Shown here piece after piece: positions 7,410-14,784 of a stretch of 64,000 nt of DNA; position 1 is the stretch's first letter; the number at the start of each line of letters is the position of its first letter. Location: the NCBI RefSeq assembly GCF_014196745.1, contig NZ_JACIEH010000001.1:1860001-1924000 (forward strand), given 5' to 3'. The notes under the pieces were generated by a model. That model saw only the letters and a program-made list of their open reading frames with translations. It did not search any database and had not been told where the DNA came from. This stretch comes from Sphingomonas kyeonggiensis (lineage in GTDB: Bacteria > Pseudomonadota > Alphaproteobacteria > Sphingomonadales > Sphingomonadaceae). A program made the translations under genes and the position numbers.

Positions 7410-8906
7410 GTGAACAATGTGTTTTCGGGCCGCTTCGCCCGTCGGGCGATATGGACTGCGGCGGTTGCCGGCATAGCGGCGCCTGTCGTCGCGCAACAGG
7501 TCGCGCCCGCACCACAATCCACTCCCACGCTTCAAGTCGTGCCGGTGCCGCCGTTCGTCCCCAATGCGCCGGTCGTGCTGCCCACGCTGACCCCGGCCCA
7601 GGCCGCCGAACTCGCGCCGATCCTGAACGAGGCCGGCTTCGCCCAGGGCCTGCGCCGCGTCGGCGATCCGGTACCGAGCTTCAAGGACAATGACACGCTG
7701 GTCCGCGCCGCGCTCGATTATGCCCGCGCCGTCCATTCCGGCCGGCTGGCCGAAGCCGATTTCGATCCGAACTGGGGGCTGAAGCCCGCGGCCTATGATC
7801 CCCTGCCCGCCTTTGCCGAGGCGGTGAAGCAGAACCGCGTCGGCGCCTGGCTGCGCGACCTGCCGCCGCCCTGGGCCGGCTATGACACGCTCCAGAAGGG
7901 CCTGGCCACCTATCGCCAGATCGTCGCCAAGGGCGGCTGGCAGACGCTCCCCGCTGGCGCGGATCTCGCCATCGGCGCCAGCGGCGCGCGCGTCGCGGCG
8001 CTGCGCAAGCGTCTGGCGGTCGAGGATACGCAGGTCGCCGCCACCGGCGACAAGTTCGACGCCGATCTGAAGGAAGCGGTGATCCGCGCCCAGCGCCGCT
8101 ACGGCCTCAACCCCACCGGCGTGGTGTCGTCGGGCACGCTCGGCGCGCTCAACGTGCCGGCGCAGGACCGTGTCGGCCAGATCATGGCGAACATGGAGCG
8201 CTGGCGCTGGCTGCCGAGCGAGCTGCCGGCCAAGCGCATCCAGGTGAACATCGCCGCCGCGGTGCTCACCGTGTTCGAGGGCGATGCCCCGATCGCGTCG
8301 ATGAAGGCCGTCACTGGGCGGCCCGGCAACGAGACGCCGATGCTCCAGTCGAAGATCCATTCGATCGTGCTCAATCCGCCCTGGAACGTGCCGACCGGCA
8401 TCGCCCAGAAGGAGCTGTGGCCCAAGGGCGAGGCGGCGCTGAAGGCGCAGGGCTACAAGATCATCGGCACCGGCGCGAACCGCCGCCTGCAGCAGCAGCC
8501 CGGCCCGCGCAGCGCGCTCGGCCGCTACAAGTTCGATTTCCCGAACAACTATGCCGTGTACCTGCACGATACGCCGTCGCAGTCGACCTTCGCCAGCTTC
8601 AGCCGCCTGGCCAGCCATGGCTGCGTCCGCCTGGAGAAGCCGGGCCCGCTGGCCCAGCTGCTGCTGCGCAACGATCCGAACTGGCAGCCCGAGCAGATCA
8701 ACGCCGCGCTCTCCAAGGGCGACACGCTGCGGGTGAGCCTGCAGCCGCAGGACCAGGTCTCGGTGTACCTGCTCTACTGGACCGCCTTCGCCAATGCGAA
8801 CGGCACGATGAACTTCCGCGGCGATCCCTATGGCTGGGACAAGGATCTCGCCGCAAAGATCGAAAAGCGCTCCGCGATCACCGCGGCGGCGGTTTCCGCA
8901 CGCTGA
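7410..8906 (+). CDS. L,D-transpeptidase of the YcbB/LdtD type
   Basis: This 498-residue protein should make 3-3 crosslinks in peptidoglycan or attach proteins to it in the periplasm. It has an N-terminal signal-anchor (RAIWTAAVAGIAAPVVAQ), a proline-rich stretch, a scaffold region, a peptidoglycan-binding domain (near LRKRLAVEDTQVA to GTLGALN), and a C-terminal YkuD catalytic domain. The catalytic signature is HDTPS followed by SHGCVRLEKP, with H403 and C405 as active residues. The start is GTG at 7410, eight bases after GGGAG; the in-frame TTG at 7404 is too close to that ribosome site. It is divergent from the sugar permease and is followed 17 bases later by a small lipoprotein gene. Confidence 0.92.
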   Translation: MNNVFSGRFARRAIWTAAVAGIAAPVVAQQVAPAPQSTPTLQVVPVPPFVPNAPVVLPTLTPAQAAELAPILNEAGFAQGLRRVGDPVPSFKDNDTLVRAALDYARAVHSGRLAEADFDPNWGLKPAAYDPLPAFAEAVKQNRVGAWLRDLPPPWAGYDTLQKGLATYRQIVAKGGWQTLPAGADLAIGASGARVAALRKRLAVEDTQVAATGDKFDADLKEAVIRAQRRYGLNPTGVVSSGTLGALNVPAQDRVGQIMANMERWRWLPSELPAKRIQVNIAAAVLTVFEGDAPIASMKAVTGRPGNETPMLQSKIHSIVLNPPWNVPTGIAQKELWPKGEAALKAQGYKIIGTGANRRLQQQPGPRSALGRYKFDFPNNYAVYLHDTPSQSTFASFSRLASHGCVRLEKPGPLAQLLLRNDPNWQPEQINAALSKGDTLRVSLQPQDQVSVYLLYWTAFANANGTMNFRGDPYGWDKDLAAKIEKRSAITAAAVSAR

Positions 8907-8923
8907 AACAAGGGGAAATAGGA

Positions 8924-9232
8924 ATGAAGACCCGCAATATCCTGCTGATCGCCGTCGCCGGCCTGTCGCTCGCCGCCTGCGGTGGCAACAAGACCGAAGA
9001 GACGACCAACGAGACCGTCGTCGCGAACATCGGCGAGCCGGAGAGCTTCTCGAACGTCACGATCGACCAGCCGGTCGAGGCGCCGGCGACGACCAACGCC
9101 ACCACCGCCGACACGACCGCGCCGACCGCGCCCGATCTCTCGCCCGACGAGCAGACCCAGGACGATGCCGACGCGACCGGCATGACCGCCAAGGTCGACC
9201 GCAATTCGAGCGCCGGCGAGCCGGTTCACTGA
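8924..9232 (+). CDS. Small acidic, threonine-rich lipoprotein of unknown function
   Basis: This is a 102-residue predicted lipoprotein. It starts MKTRNILLIAVAGLSLAACGG, a signal peptide with an LAAC lipobox. The mature part is low-complexity, rich in Thr, Ala, Asp and Glu, and looks disordered (for example PATTNATTADTTAPTAP). A ribosome site (AAGGGGAAATAGGA) precedes the ATG. It is probably co-transcribed with the L,D-transpeptidase gene, so a periplasmic or outer-membrane role near peptidoglycan is possible. I recognise no family. Confidence 0.8.
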   Translation: MKTRNILLIAVAGLSLAACGGNKTEETTNETVVANIGEPESFSNVTIDQPVEAPATTNATTADTTAPTAPDLSPDEQTQDDADATGMTAKVDRNSSAGEPVH

Positions 9233-9241
9233 GTTCCGGAT

Positions 9242-9271
9242 CGGGCGGGTCGAAGGGCCCGCCCGTCTTTT
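9242..9271 (+). terminator. Intrinsic terminator after the transpeptidase-lipoprotein pair
   Basis: An eight-base stem (CGGGCGGG with CCCGCCCG) and a loop of about eight bases are followed by TCTTTT. It starts ten bases after the lipoprotein stop and faces the convergent MFS gene. The other strand has no T-run. Confidence 0.8.
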
Positions 9272-9283
9272 GCTCGCCCGGCG

Positions 9284-10486
9284 CTAGTCCTGTGTCCGGA
9301 TGCAGAGCGATACCGCGCCGCCCGCAAGCGTGCCGAGCGCGAGGATCAGCAGCCACAGCATGTAGCCGGTCTTCTCCGGCGCGAGCGCCAGCGCCAGCAG
9401 CGGCGCGACCATTGCCGGAAGGGTATTGGTGAGGTTGAGGATGCCCAGGTCGCGGCCGCGATGCTCGGGCGACGGCAGCAGCTGCATCGCGATCGCCGAA
9501 TGGATCGCCAGGAACACGCATAGCCCCGACAGCGCCAGCGCATGGCCGATCGCGGCCATGCCCCAGCTCCCGGCGAACGCCATCACGCAGAGCCCCGCCG
9601 TCATCCCCACCGCGCCCGCGGCCAGGAACGGCTTGCGGCGCATCATCCGGTCCGAGAGCCGGCCCGCCAGCAGGGTGAGCAGCACCGCGACGATCGTCGA
9701 TCCGGTCATCGTCGCGACGATCGGGTTGGCCTCGACGCTGGTCTTGCTGATGTCCTCCCGGTCGAGCACCGCGAGGAAGTAGAAGAAGCCATAGGTCGCC
9801 AGGCCGTTGCCCGCGACCTGGAACAGGATGCGCGAGGCCCAGGCGAGGACGAAATCGAAGCGCCGGCGCCCCAGCTGCGGCGCCGGCGGCGGGGGCAGCG
9901 GCACGGGGTTCTCGCGCGCCAGGAACAGGAACGGCACGGTCAGCGCGGTGAACAACAGGCACAGCAAGGCATAGCGCACCGCGTCCCCGCCCAGCCCGGG
10001 AAGGGTGATCAGCACCGCCGCGAGCGCGCCGATCGGATGCGCGACTCCGGTCAGGCCCGCGACCATGCCCTTCTGCGCATCGGGTATCGCATCGGCCATC
10101 ACCGCGGCGACCGGCGCGAACATCATGTTGATGCCGATCTGGATGCAGGTGACCGCGAGCAGCAGGCTCACCGGATCCGCGGCGACGAGCAGCAGGCCGT
10201 AGGAGGCGCTGAGCACCCCCAGCCCCGCCGCAATCCAGGGCCGCCGCGTGCCCCGCCTGCGCAGCGTCCGGTCGCTCAGCGCGCCGAACAGGATGTTGGT
10301 GAGGCTCGCCACCGCCGCCCCGCCCAATGCGCCAGCGCTGAGCAGCTGCACCGCATGGCCCCCGCCCGCCTGCGCCGCCTTCAGCGGCAGCAGCACCATG
10401 ACGAACGGCATGAAGCTGACGAACATGCCCGCATAGGCCAGCGCGTAGAGCAGGATGAAGCCGCGGCCTGGCGAAGTGAACTGCAT
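9284..10486 (-). CDS. MFS transporter, GPH/SLC45-like sugar exporter or importer
   Basis: This membrane protein of about 400 residues has roughly 12 helices. The loop SDRTLRRRGTRRPWI is the motif of the glycoside-pentoside-hexuronide and SLC45-like branch of MFS transporters, which move disaccharides or glycosides with a cation. A second similar loop (GRLSDRMMRRKPFL) marks the repeat half. The ATG at 10486 is preferred because the helix-rich part follows it directly, although its ribosome site is weak; a longer frame starts at 10564 inside the LacI gene. As the last gene of the GH3-receptor locus, it probably carries the imported oligosaccharide or its product across the inner membrane. Confidence 0.85.
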   Translation of the reverse strand: MQFTSPGRGFILLYALAYAGMFVSFMPFVMVLLPLKAAQAGGGHAVQLLSAGALGGAAVASLTNILFGALSDRTLRRRGTRRPWIAAGLGVLSASYGLLLVAADPVSLLLAVTCIQIGINMMFAPVAAVMADAIPDAQKGMVAGLTGVAHPIGALAAVLITLPGLGGDAVRYALLCLLFTALTVPFLFLARENPVPLPPPPAPQLGRRRFDFVLAWASRILFQVAGNGLATYGFFYFLAVLDREDISKTSVEANPIVATMTGSTIVAVLLTLLAGRLSDRMMRRKPFLAAGAVGMTAGLCVMAFAGSWGMAAIGHALALSGLCVFLAIHSAIAMQLLPSPEHRGRDLGILNLTNTLPAMVAPLLALALAPEKTGYMLWLLILALGTLAGGAVSLCIRTQD

Positions 10487-10501
10487 GGACGCCGGAGCAT
10501 C

Positions 10502-10516
10502 GTTCCCAACGGGAAC
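10502..10516. promoter_or_regulatory. Perfect GTTCCC-n3-GGGAAC inverted repeat
   Basis: GTTCCC, AAC, GGGAAC form a perfect six-base inverted repeat between the LacI stop codon and the start of the MFS gene. It may be a regulator site or a small RNA hairpin near the ribosome site. It does not match the CG-centred operator pattern well. Confidence 0.3.
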
Positions 10517-10520
10517 CAAG

Positions 10521-11588
10521 TCAACGCCGTGCCCCGCCCGCCCGCGGCGGCGCGGTCGATTCACGGACGACGAAGTCGAAGGGCAGCAGGTGATGGTCGT
10601 TCGCCACCTCGCCGCGCGCCTTGCCCTGGATGAGCAGCTCGGCCGCCCGCGCGGTCATCGCCGCGATCGGCTGGCGGATCGCGGTGAGCGCAGGCACGCT
10701 CATCCGCACCGTCGGCGTATCATCGAAGCTCACCACCGAGAGATCGCCCGGCACCGACAGGCCGAGCGGCCCGGCGGCATGGAGCACGCCCAGCGCCATC
10801 TCGTCGCTGCTCGCCAGCACCGCGGTCGGCGGCACGTCGAGCCGGGCCAGCACATTGAGCGCGTCGACGCCGGCCTCATAGGTGAAGTCGCCCGGCTGGA
10901 GATAGGCGGGCTCGACCTCGAGCCCGCGCGCCTCGATCGCGCTGGTGAAGCCGCGCAGCCGGTCCGGGCTCATCGCATATTCGGGATGGCCCTGGACATA
11001 GGCGATGCGGGTGTGGCCGAGATCGAGCAGATGCTCGGTCGCCCGGCGCGCCGCCGCCTCGTCGTCCATGTACACGGCGAAGCCCTCGCCCTCGCGGTGC
11101 GAACCCAGCCGCGCGAAGATCAGCCCGTTGCGGTGGAGCAGGTCGGTGATCCGCGTGTCGTCGCTGTGCGGCGGGGTGAGGATCACGCCGTCCGGGTGCA
11201 ACGCCGAAAGCGCCGCCTGCACCTGCGCCTCGAGCTGGTCCGAATGCGAATCCACCAGCTCGAACAGCATGCGATAGCCATGCTCGGCGCATTTGAGCAT
11301 GCCGCCATAGAGCATCTGGTCGACCCAGTCGTTGCCGCGCCGCGACTGCCAGCCCTCGAGCGTCGGCCGCTCGTCGTTGAAGGCGAGGACCAGATAGGAA
11401 CGCGAGCCGCCCAGCCGCCGCGCGGCGAGGCTCGGGACATAGCCCAGCTTGTCGATCGCCGCCTTCACCCGCTCCTGCACGCCCTGGGTGACGTTCGGCC
11501 CCTTGTTGATGACGCGGCTCACCGTCTGCAGCGAGACTCCCGCCTCGGCCGCCACGTCCTTGATCGTGATCGCACGTTTCTTCTGCAT
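10521..11588 (-). CDS. LacI-family transcriptional regulator
   Basis: This 355-residue regulator has the standard order. The N-terminal helix-turn-helix is ITIKDVAAEAGVSLQTVSRVINKG, the hinge helix is SLAARRL, and a periplasmic-binding-protein-like sensor domain with the DDTPTVRMSVPALTAIRQP ending follows. Hinge-helix leucines of this family insert at a central CpG, which agrees with the CG-centred palindromes upstream of the GH3, halogenase-like and permease genes. The start ATG shares one base with the stop of the upstream flavoprotein gene. It probably represses the locus until a sugar or oligosaccharide is present; the effector is unknown. Confidence 0.92.
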   Translation of the reverse strand: MQKKRAITIKDVAAEAGVSLQTVSRVINKGPNVTQGVQERVKAAIDKLGYVPSLAARRLGGSRSYLVLAFNDERPTLEGWQSRRGNDWVDQMLYGGMLKCAEHGYRMLFELVDSHSDQLEAQVQAALSALHPDGVILTPPHSDDTRITDLLHRNGLIFARLGSHREGEGFAVYMDDEAAARRATEHLLDLGHTRIAYVQGHPEYAMSPDRLRGFTSAIEARGLEVEPAYLQPGDFTYEAGVDALNVLARLDVPPTAVLASSDEMALGVLHAAGPLGLSVPGDLSVVSFDDTPTVRMSVPALTAIRQPIAAMTARAAELLIQGKARGEVANDHHLLPFDFVVRESTAPPRAGGARR

Positions 11589-13141
11589 CAGGCCCCGGCA
11601 GCCATGGCGGATCGGGCGGACCGCGCAAGATCGACCTTGTCGGCGCGGCAATGCGCGTCGATGAACTGCTGCTGCGTCGGCAGCTGCTGGACGAACCCGG
11701 CGAGCTGCGCGCGCGCCTGGTCGAGCCCGGCATAGAGCGTCGCCTCGTCGATCCGGTCGACCAGCGGGTGATAGGTGCGCGGGCGGATGCCCATGCCGTC
11801 GAGTACCGAGAACCAGCTGACCGAGCGGAACAGCTCGTCCAGCCCTTCGCGCAGCGAGCCATTGGCACGGAACAGCTCCACCCGTTCCTTCAGGCTGTCC
11901 GGCCATTCCATGTCGCGCACCTTGCGCCAGAAGGGCGTGTCGTCGCGGGCGGTGGTGCAATAGTGGAGCACGATGAAGTCGCGGATCTCGACATAGTCCG
12001 CCACCATGCGCCGGTTATACTCGTCCGCCAGCGCCGGATCGCAGTGGCGATCGGGCAGGAAGCGGAAGAAGAAGTCCATGCCGCGATAGATCAGGTGGAT
12101 CGCGGTGCTCTCGAGCGGCTCGATGAACCCAGAGGCAAGGCCGAGCGACAACACGTTCCTGTGCCAGATCTGCTCGCGCACCCCGGTGCGGAACGGCACC
12201 ACCATCGGCCCGGCGACCACATCGCCCTCCACCTTCTCCAGCAGGATGCGCGTCGCCTCCTCGTCGCTCATGAACTCGGAGGAATAGACATGGCCGTTGC
12301 CGGTGCGGTGCTGCAGCGGAATGCGCCAGCGCCAGCCGGCATCCTGCGCCTCGGCCAGCGTATAGGGGCGCGGCGGGCCGACATTTTCGGTCTGCGCGGC
12401 GATGGCCCGGTCGCAGAACAGATAATTGGACCAGTCGGTGAAGCTGGTGCCGAGCGTCTTCTCGATCAGCAGCGCCCGGAAGCCCGAGCAATCGATGAAG
12501 AAGTCCGCATCGACCGTGCGCCCGTCCTTCAGCGTCAGCGTCGAGACGAAGCCGCGATCGTCGAGCGCGACATCGGTCACGATGCCCTCGGTCCGCTTCA
12601 CTCCCCGCGCCTCGGCATGGCCGCGCAGGAATTGGGCGACGCGCTTGGCATCGACGTGCAGCGCATAGGAGGCGCCGGCGATCGGGGTGCGCTGCGCCTT
12701 GAACGGCAGCATGAACCGCCCCTCCCGCGCCATCACGCTGGCAGGCGCGAAGTCCTGGAGCGGGAAGTCGTGGCCGTTCAGCGTGGCCTTGCGCCAGACC
12801 TGGTAGAAGTCGCTCAGCTCGATCCGCTGGCCGACATCGCCGAACGGATGGAAATAGCGCTCGCCCTTCTTGTACCAGTCCTTGAACTCGATCCCCAGCT
12901 TGAAGCTGGCCTGCACCTCGCGGATGAAATCCTGCTCGTTGATGTCGAGCTTGGCGATCAGCTCCATGAAGGGCGGGATGGTGCTCTCCCCCACCCCGAT
13001 CGTGCCGATATCGTCGCTCTCGACCAGTTCGATCTCGAAGAGCTTGCCCTTCATGTGATGCGCCATCACCGCGGCGGCAATCCAGCCGGCGGTGCCGCCA
13101 CCGACGATGCAGACCTTGCGCAGCGCGTCGGGGTTTTTCAT
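11588..13141 (-). CDS. Tryptophan-halogenase-family flavoprotein (second of pair)
   Basis: This 517-residue FAD-dependent protein is of the PrnA-like family. The FAD motif is VCIVGGGTAGWIAA. K81 in ASFKLGIEF aligns with the catalytic lysine of flavin-dependent halogenases, WRWRIP matches the WxWxIP signature, and SGFIEPLEST includes the glutamate that supports the active site. So by motif it could be catalytically competent, but in alpha- and gammaproteobacteria such genes often sit next to TonB receptors in carbohydrate loci, where no halogenated product is known. It begins at an ATG overlapping the previous stop (ATGA) and has a GAGGA ribosome site. Its role here is unknown. Confidence 0.9.
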   Translation of the reverse strand: MKNPDALRKVCIVGGGTAGWIAAAVMAHHMKGKLFEIELVESDDIGTIGVGESTIPPFMELIAKLDINEQDFIREVQASFKLGIEFKDWYKKGERYFHPFGDVGQRIELSDFYQVWRKATLNGHDFPLQDFAPASVMAREGRFMLPFKAQRTPIAGASYALHVDAKRVAQFLRGHAEARGVKRTEGIVTDVALDDRGFVSTLTLKDGRTVDADFFIDCSGFRALLIEKTLGTSFTDWSNYLFCDRAIAAQTENVGPPRPYTLAEAQDAGWRWRIPLQHRTGNGHVYSSEFMSDEEATRILLEKVEGDVVAGPMVVPFRTGVREQIWHRNVLSLGLASGFIEPLESTAIHLIYRGMDFFFRFLPDRHCDPALADEYNRRMVADYVEIRDFIVLHYCTTARDDTPFWRKVRDMEWPDSLKERVELFRANGSLREGLDELFRSVSWFSVLDGMGIRPRTYHPLVDRIDEATLYAGLDQARAQLAGFVQQLPTQQQFIDAHCRADKVDLARSARSAMAAGA

Positions 13142-14658
13142 GCGGGCGTCCTCAGGGGCTCGGTGGCGGCATCAACCGTCGCGAGGAATTCACTATGGGT
13201 CGGCGTGTCCGATACGGTGCGCGCGACCGCGGCCCGCATCTGCTCCAGCGCGCGGGCAAGCTCGGGCACGTCGACCGCGGCGACGCCGGGATCGATCCGC
13301 TCGGGCAGATGCTCATACCCGCCATAGATGGCGAGCCAGGAGGCGGGGTGGAACATCTCCCAGCGATAGCGGATGAACGCGCCGCGCGCGCGCCACAAGT
13401 CGAGCTTGGCGGTCAGCGTGTCGGGCAGGCTCATCTCCCGGCAGGCCTGCCAGAACGGCCCTTCGCGGGTGCTCAGATTGTAGTGCAGGATGATGAAATC
13501 GCGGACGCGCTCCATCTCCTCGGCGCACTGCGTATTGTATTCGGCGATCGCCGCAGGATCGAAATTCTTGTCCGGAAACAGCTGCTTGAGCCGCTCGATG
13601 CCCGTCTCGATCAGCGCGATGCTGGTCGATTCCAACGGTTCGAGAAAGCCCGAGGCAAGGCCCAGCGAAACGCAGTTCTTCGCCCAGGCGACCTCGCGGC
13701 GGCCAGGCGTGAAGCGCAGGCGGCGCGGCTCCATCGTCGGCTTGCCGGGGACATGGGCGAGCAATTCCGCCCGCGCATCCTCGTCGCTCTGGAAATTGCT
13801 CGAAAAGACGATGCCATTGCCTTCCCGGGAACGCAGCGGGATGCGCCATTGCCAGCCGGCGCTACGCGCGGTGACGGTGGTGCAGCTGGGCGGTTCCCCC
13901 ACCCGCTCGCTCTGCACCGCGAAGGCCCCGTCGCACAGCAGCCAGTGCGACCAGTCCTGATAGCCGACACCCAGCGCCTCGCCGATCAGCAGGCCGCGGA
14001 AACCCGAGCAGTCGATGAACAAGTCGCCCGCGACCTTCTCGCCGCTGCCCAGCGTCACGCTCTCGATGAAGCCGGTCTCGCCGTGCAGCGAGACGTCGGT
14101 GATCTTCGCGTCGATCCGGGTGACGCCGCTGCGCTCGGCATAGGAGCGCATGTGCGCGGCGAACAGCGCGGCGTCGAAATGGAGCGCCCAGTCGAACACC
14201 GAGAGCTGGCTCGGCGGATTGGGCAAGGGCACGCTGGCATGGCCTTCGCGCGCGAGCATCGCGCCGAGCGAATATTCATCGAGCGGCGCGGCGTGGCCGG
14301 CAGCGCGCGCCTTCAACCAGAAATGGTGGAAATCGATGCCGCGCAGGTCCTGCCCGAAGCGGCCGAACGGGTGGACGAAGCTGGTGCCCGGCTTCCAGTC
14401 GACGAAGCGGATGCCCAGCTTGGCGGTCGCCTCGCAGGCACGCATCACTTCGGCATCGCCCATGCCGAGTTGCGCATAGAAGCGGCGGATGGTGGGGATC
14501 GTCGCCTCGCCGACGCCGATCGTCCCGATTTCCGAGCTTTCGATCAAGGTGATCCGGGTGCCCGTTCCCGCGAGATAGGCACCGAGCGCCGCCGCCGCCA
14601 TCCAGCCGGCAGTGCCCCCGCCGACGATGACGACACGCTCGATCGCGTCGCTGGCCAT
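13138..14658 (-). CDS. Tryptophan-halogenase-family flavoprotein (first of pair)
   Basis: This 506-residue paralogue of the next gene carries the same motifs: VVIVGGGTAGWMAA for FAD, K80 in ATAKLGIRF, WQWRIP, and SGFLEPLEST. I chose the ATG at 14658 because AGGA lies seven bases before it; the ATG 15 bases upstream has no ribosome site. An operator-like palindrome and a terminator-like hairpin lie between it and the TonB receptor gene, so it may have its own promoter. The stop overlaps the start of the second flavoprotein by four bases, so the two are probably translated together. Confidence 0.9.
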   Translation of the reverse strand: MASDAIERVVIVGGGTAGWMAAAALGAYLAGTGTRITLIESSEIGTIGVGEATIPTIRRFYAQLGMGDAEVMRACEATAKLGIRFVDWKPGTSFVHPFGRFGQDLRGIDFHHFWLKARAAGHAAPLDEYSLGAMLAREGHASVPLPNPPSQLSVFDWALHFDAALFAAHMRSYAERSGVTRIDAKITDVSLHGETGFIESVTLGSGEKVAGDLFIDCSGFRGLLIGEALGVGYQDWSHWLLCDGAFAVQSERVGEPPSCTTVTARSAGWQWRIPLRSREGNGIVFSSNFQSDEDARAELLAHVPGKPTMEPRRLRFTPGRREVAWAKNCVSLGLASGFLEPLESTSIALIETGIERLKQLFPDKNFDPAAIAEYNTQCAEEMERVRDFIILHYNLSTREGPFWQACREMSLPDTLTAKLDLWRARGAFIRYRWEMFHPASWLAIYGGYEHLPERIDPGVAAVDVPELARALEQMRAAVARTVSDTPTHSEFLATVDAATEPLRTPA

Positions 14659-14691
14659 ACCCCCGTCCTTCATGATGGTATCTGATCGTCT

Positions 14692-14705
14692 TGGTAACGG
14701 TATCG
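14692..14705. promoter_or_regulatory. LacI-family operator-like palindrome before the halogenase-like pair
   Basis: Read on the minus strand the site is CGATACCGTTACCA, matching TGnnAnCGnTnnCA at seven of eight fixed positions. It lies 34 bases before the proposed ATG of the first flavoprotein and downstream of a terminator-like hairpin. It could therefore control an internal promoter of the locus. Confidence 0.5.
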
Positions 14706-14733
14706 CAAGCGAAACCGCCCGCGCGCCCTCCGG

Positions 14734-14770
14734 AAAAATGGGCCGACAGCCCATGAGAGACTGCCGGCCC
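14734..14770 (-). terminator. Terminator-like hairpin after the TonB receptor
   Basis: On the minus strand, GGGCCGGCAG and CTGTCGGCCC form a ten-base stem with one wobble pair. ATTTTTCC follows at once. It begins 15 bases after the receptor stop. It would separate, fully or partly, the GH3-receptor transcript from the downstream flavoprotein genes. Confidence 0.7.
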
Positions 14771-14784
14771 AGGAGGGTTGGCTC

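Noticed and set aside
11588-14658. Halogenated natural-product biosynthetic cluster
   Set aside because: No polyketide, peptide-synthetase or tailoring genes are present; the neighbours are a TonB receptor, GH3 enzyme, LacI regulator and MFS transporter.
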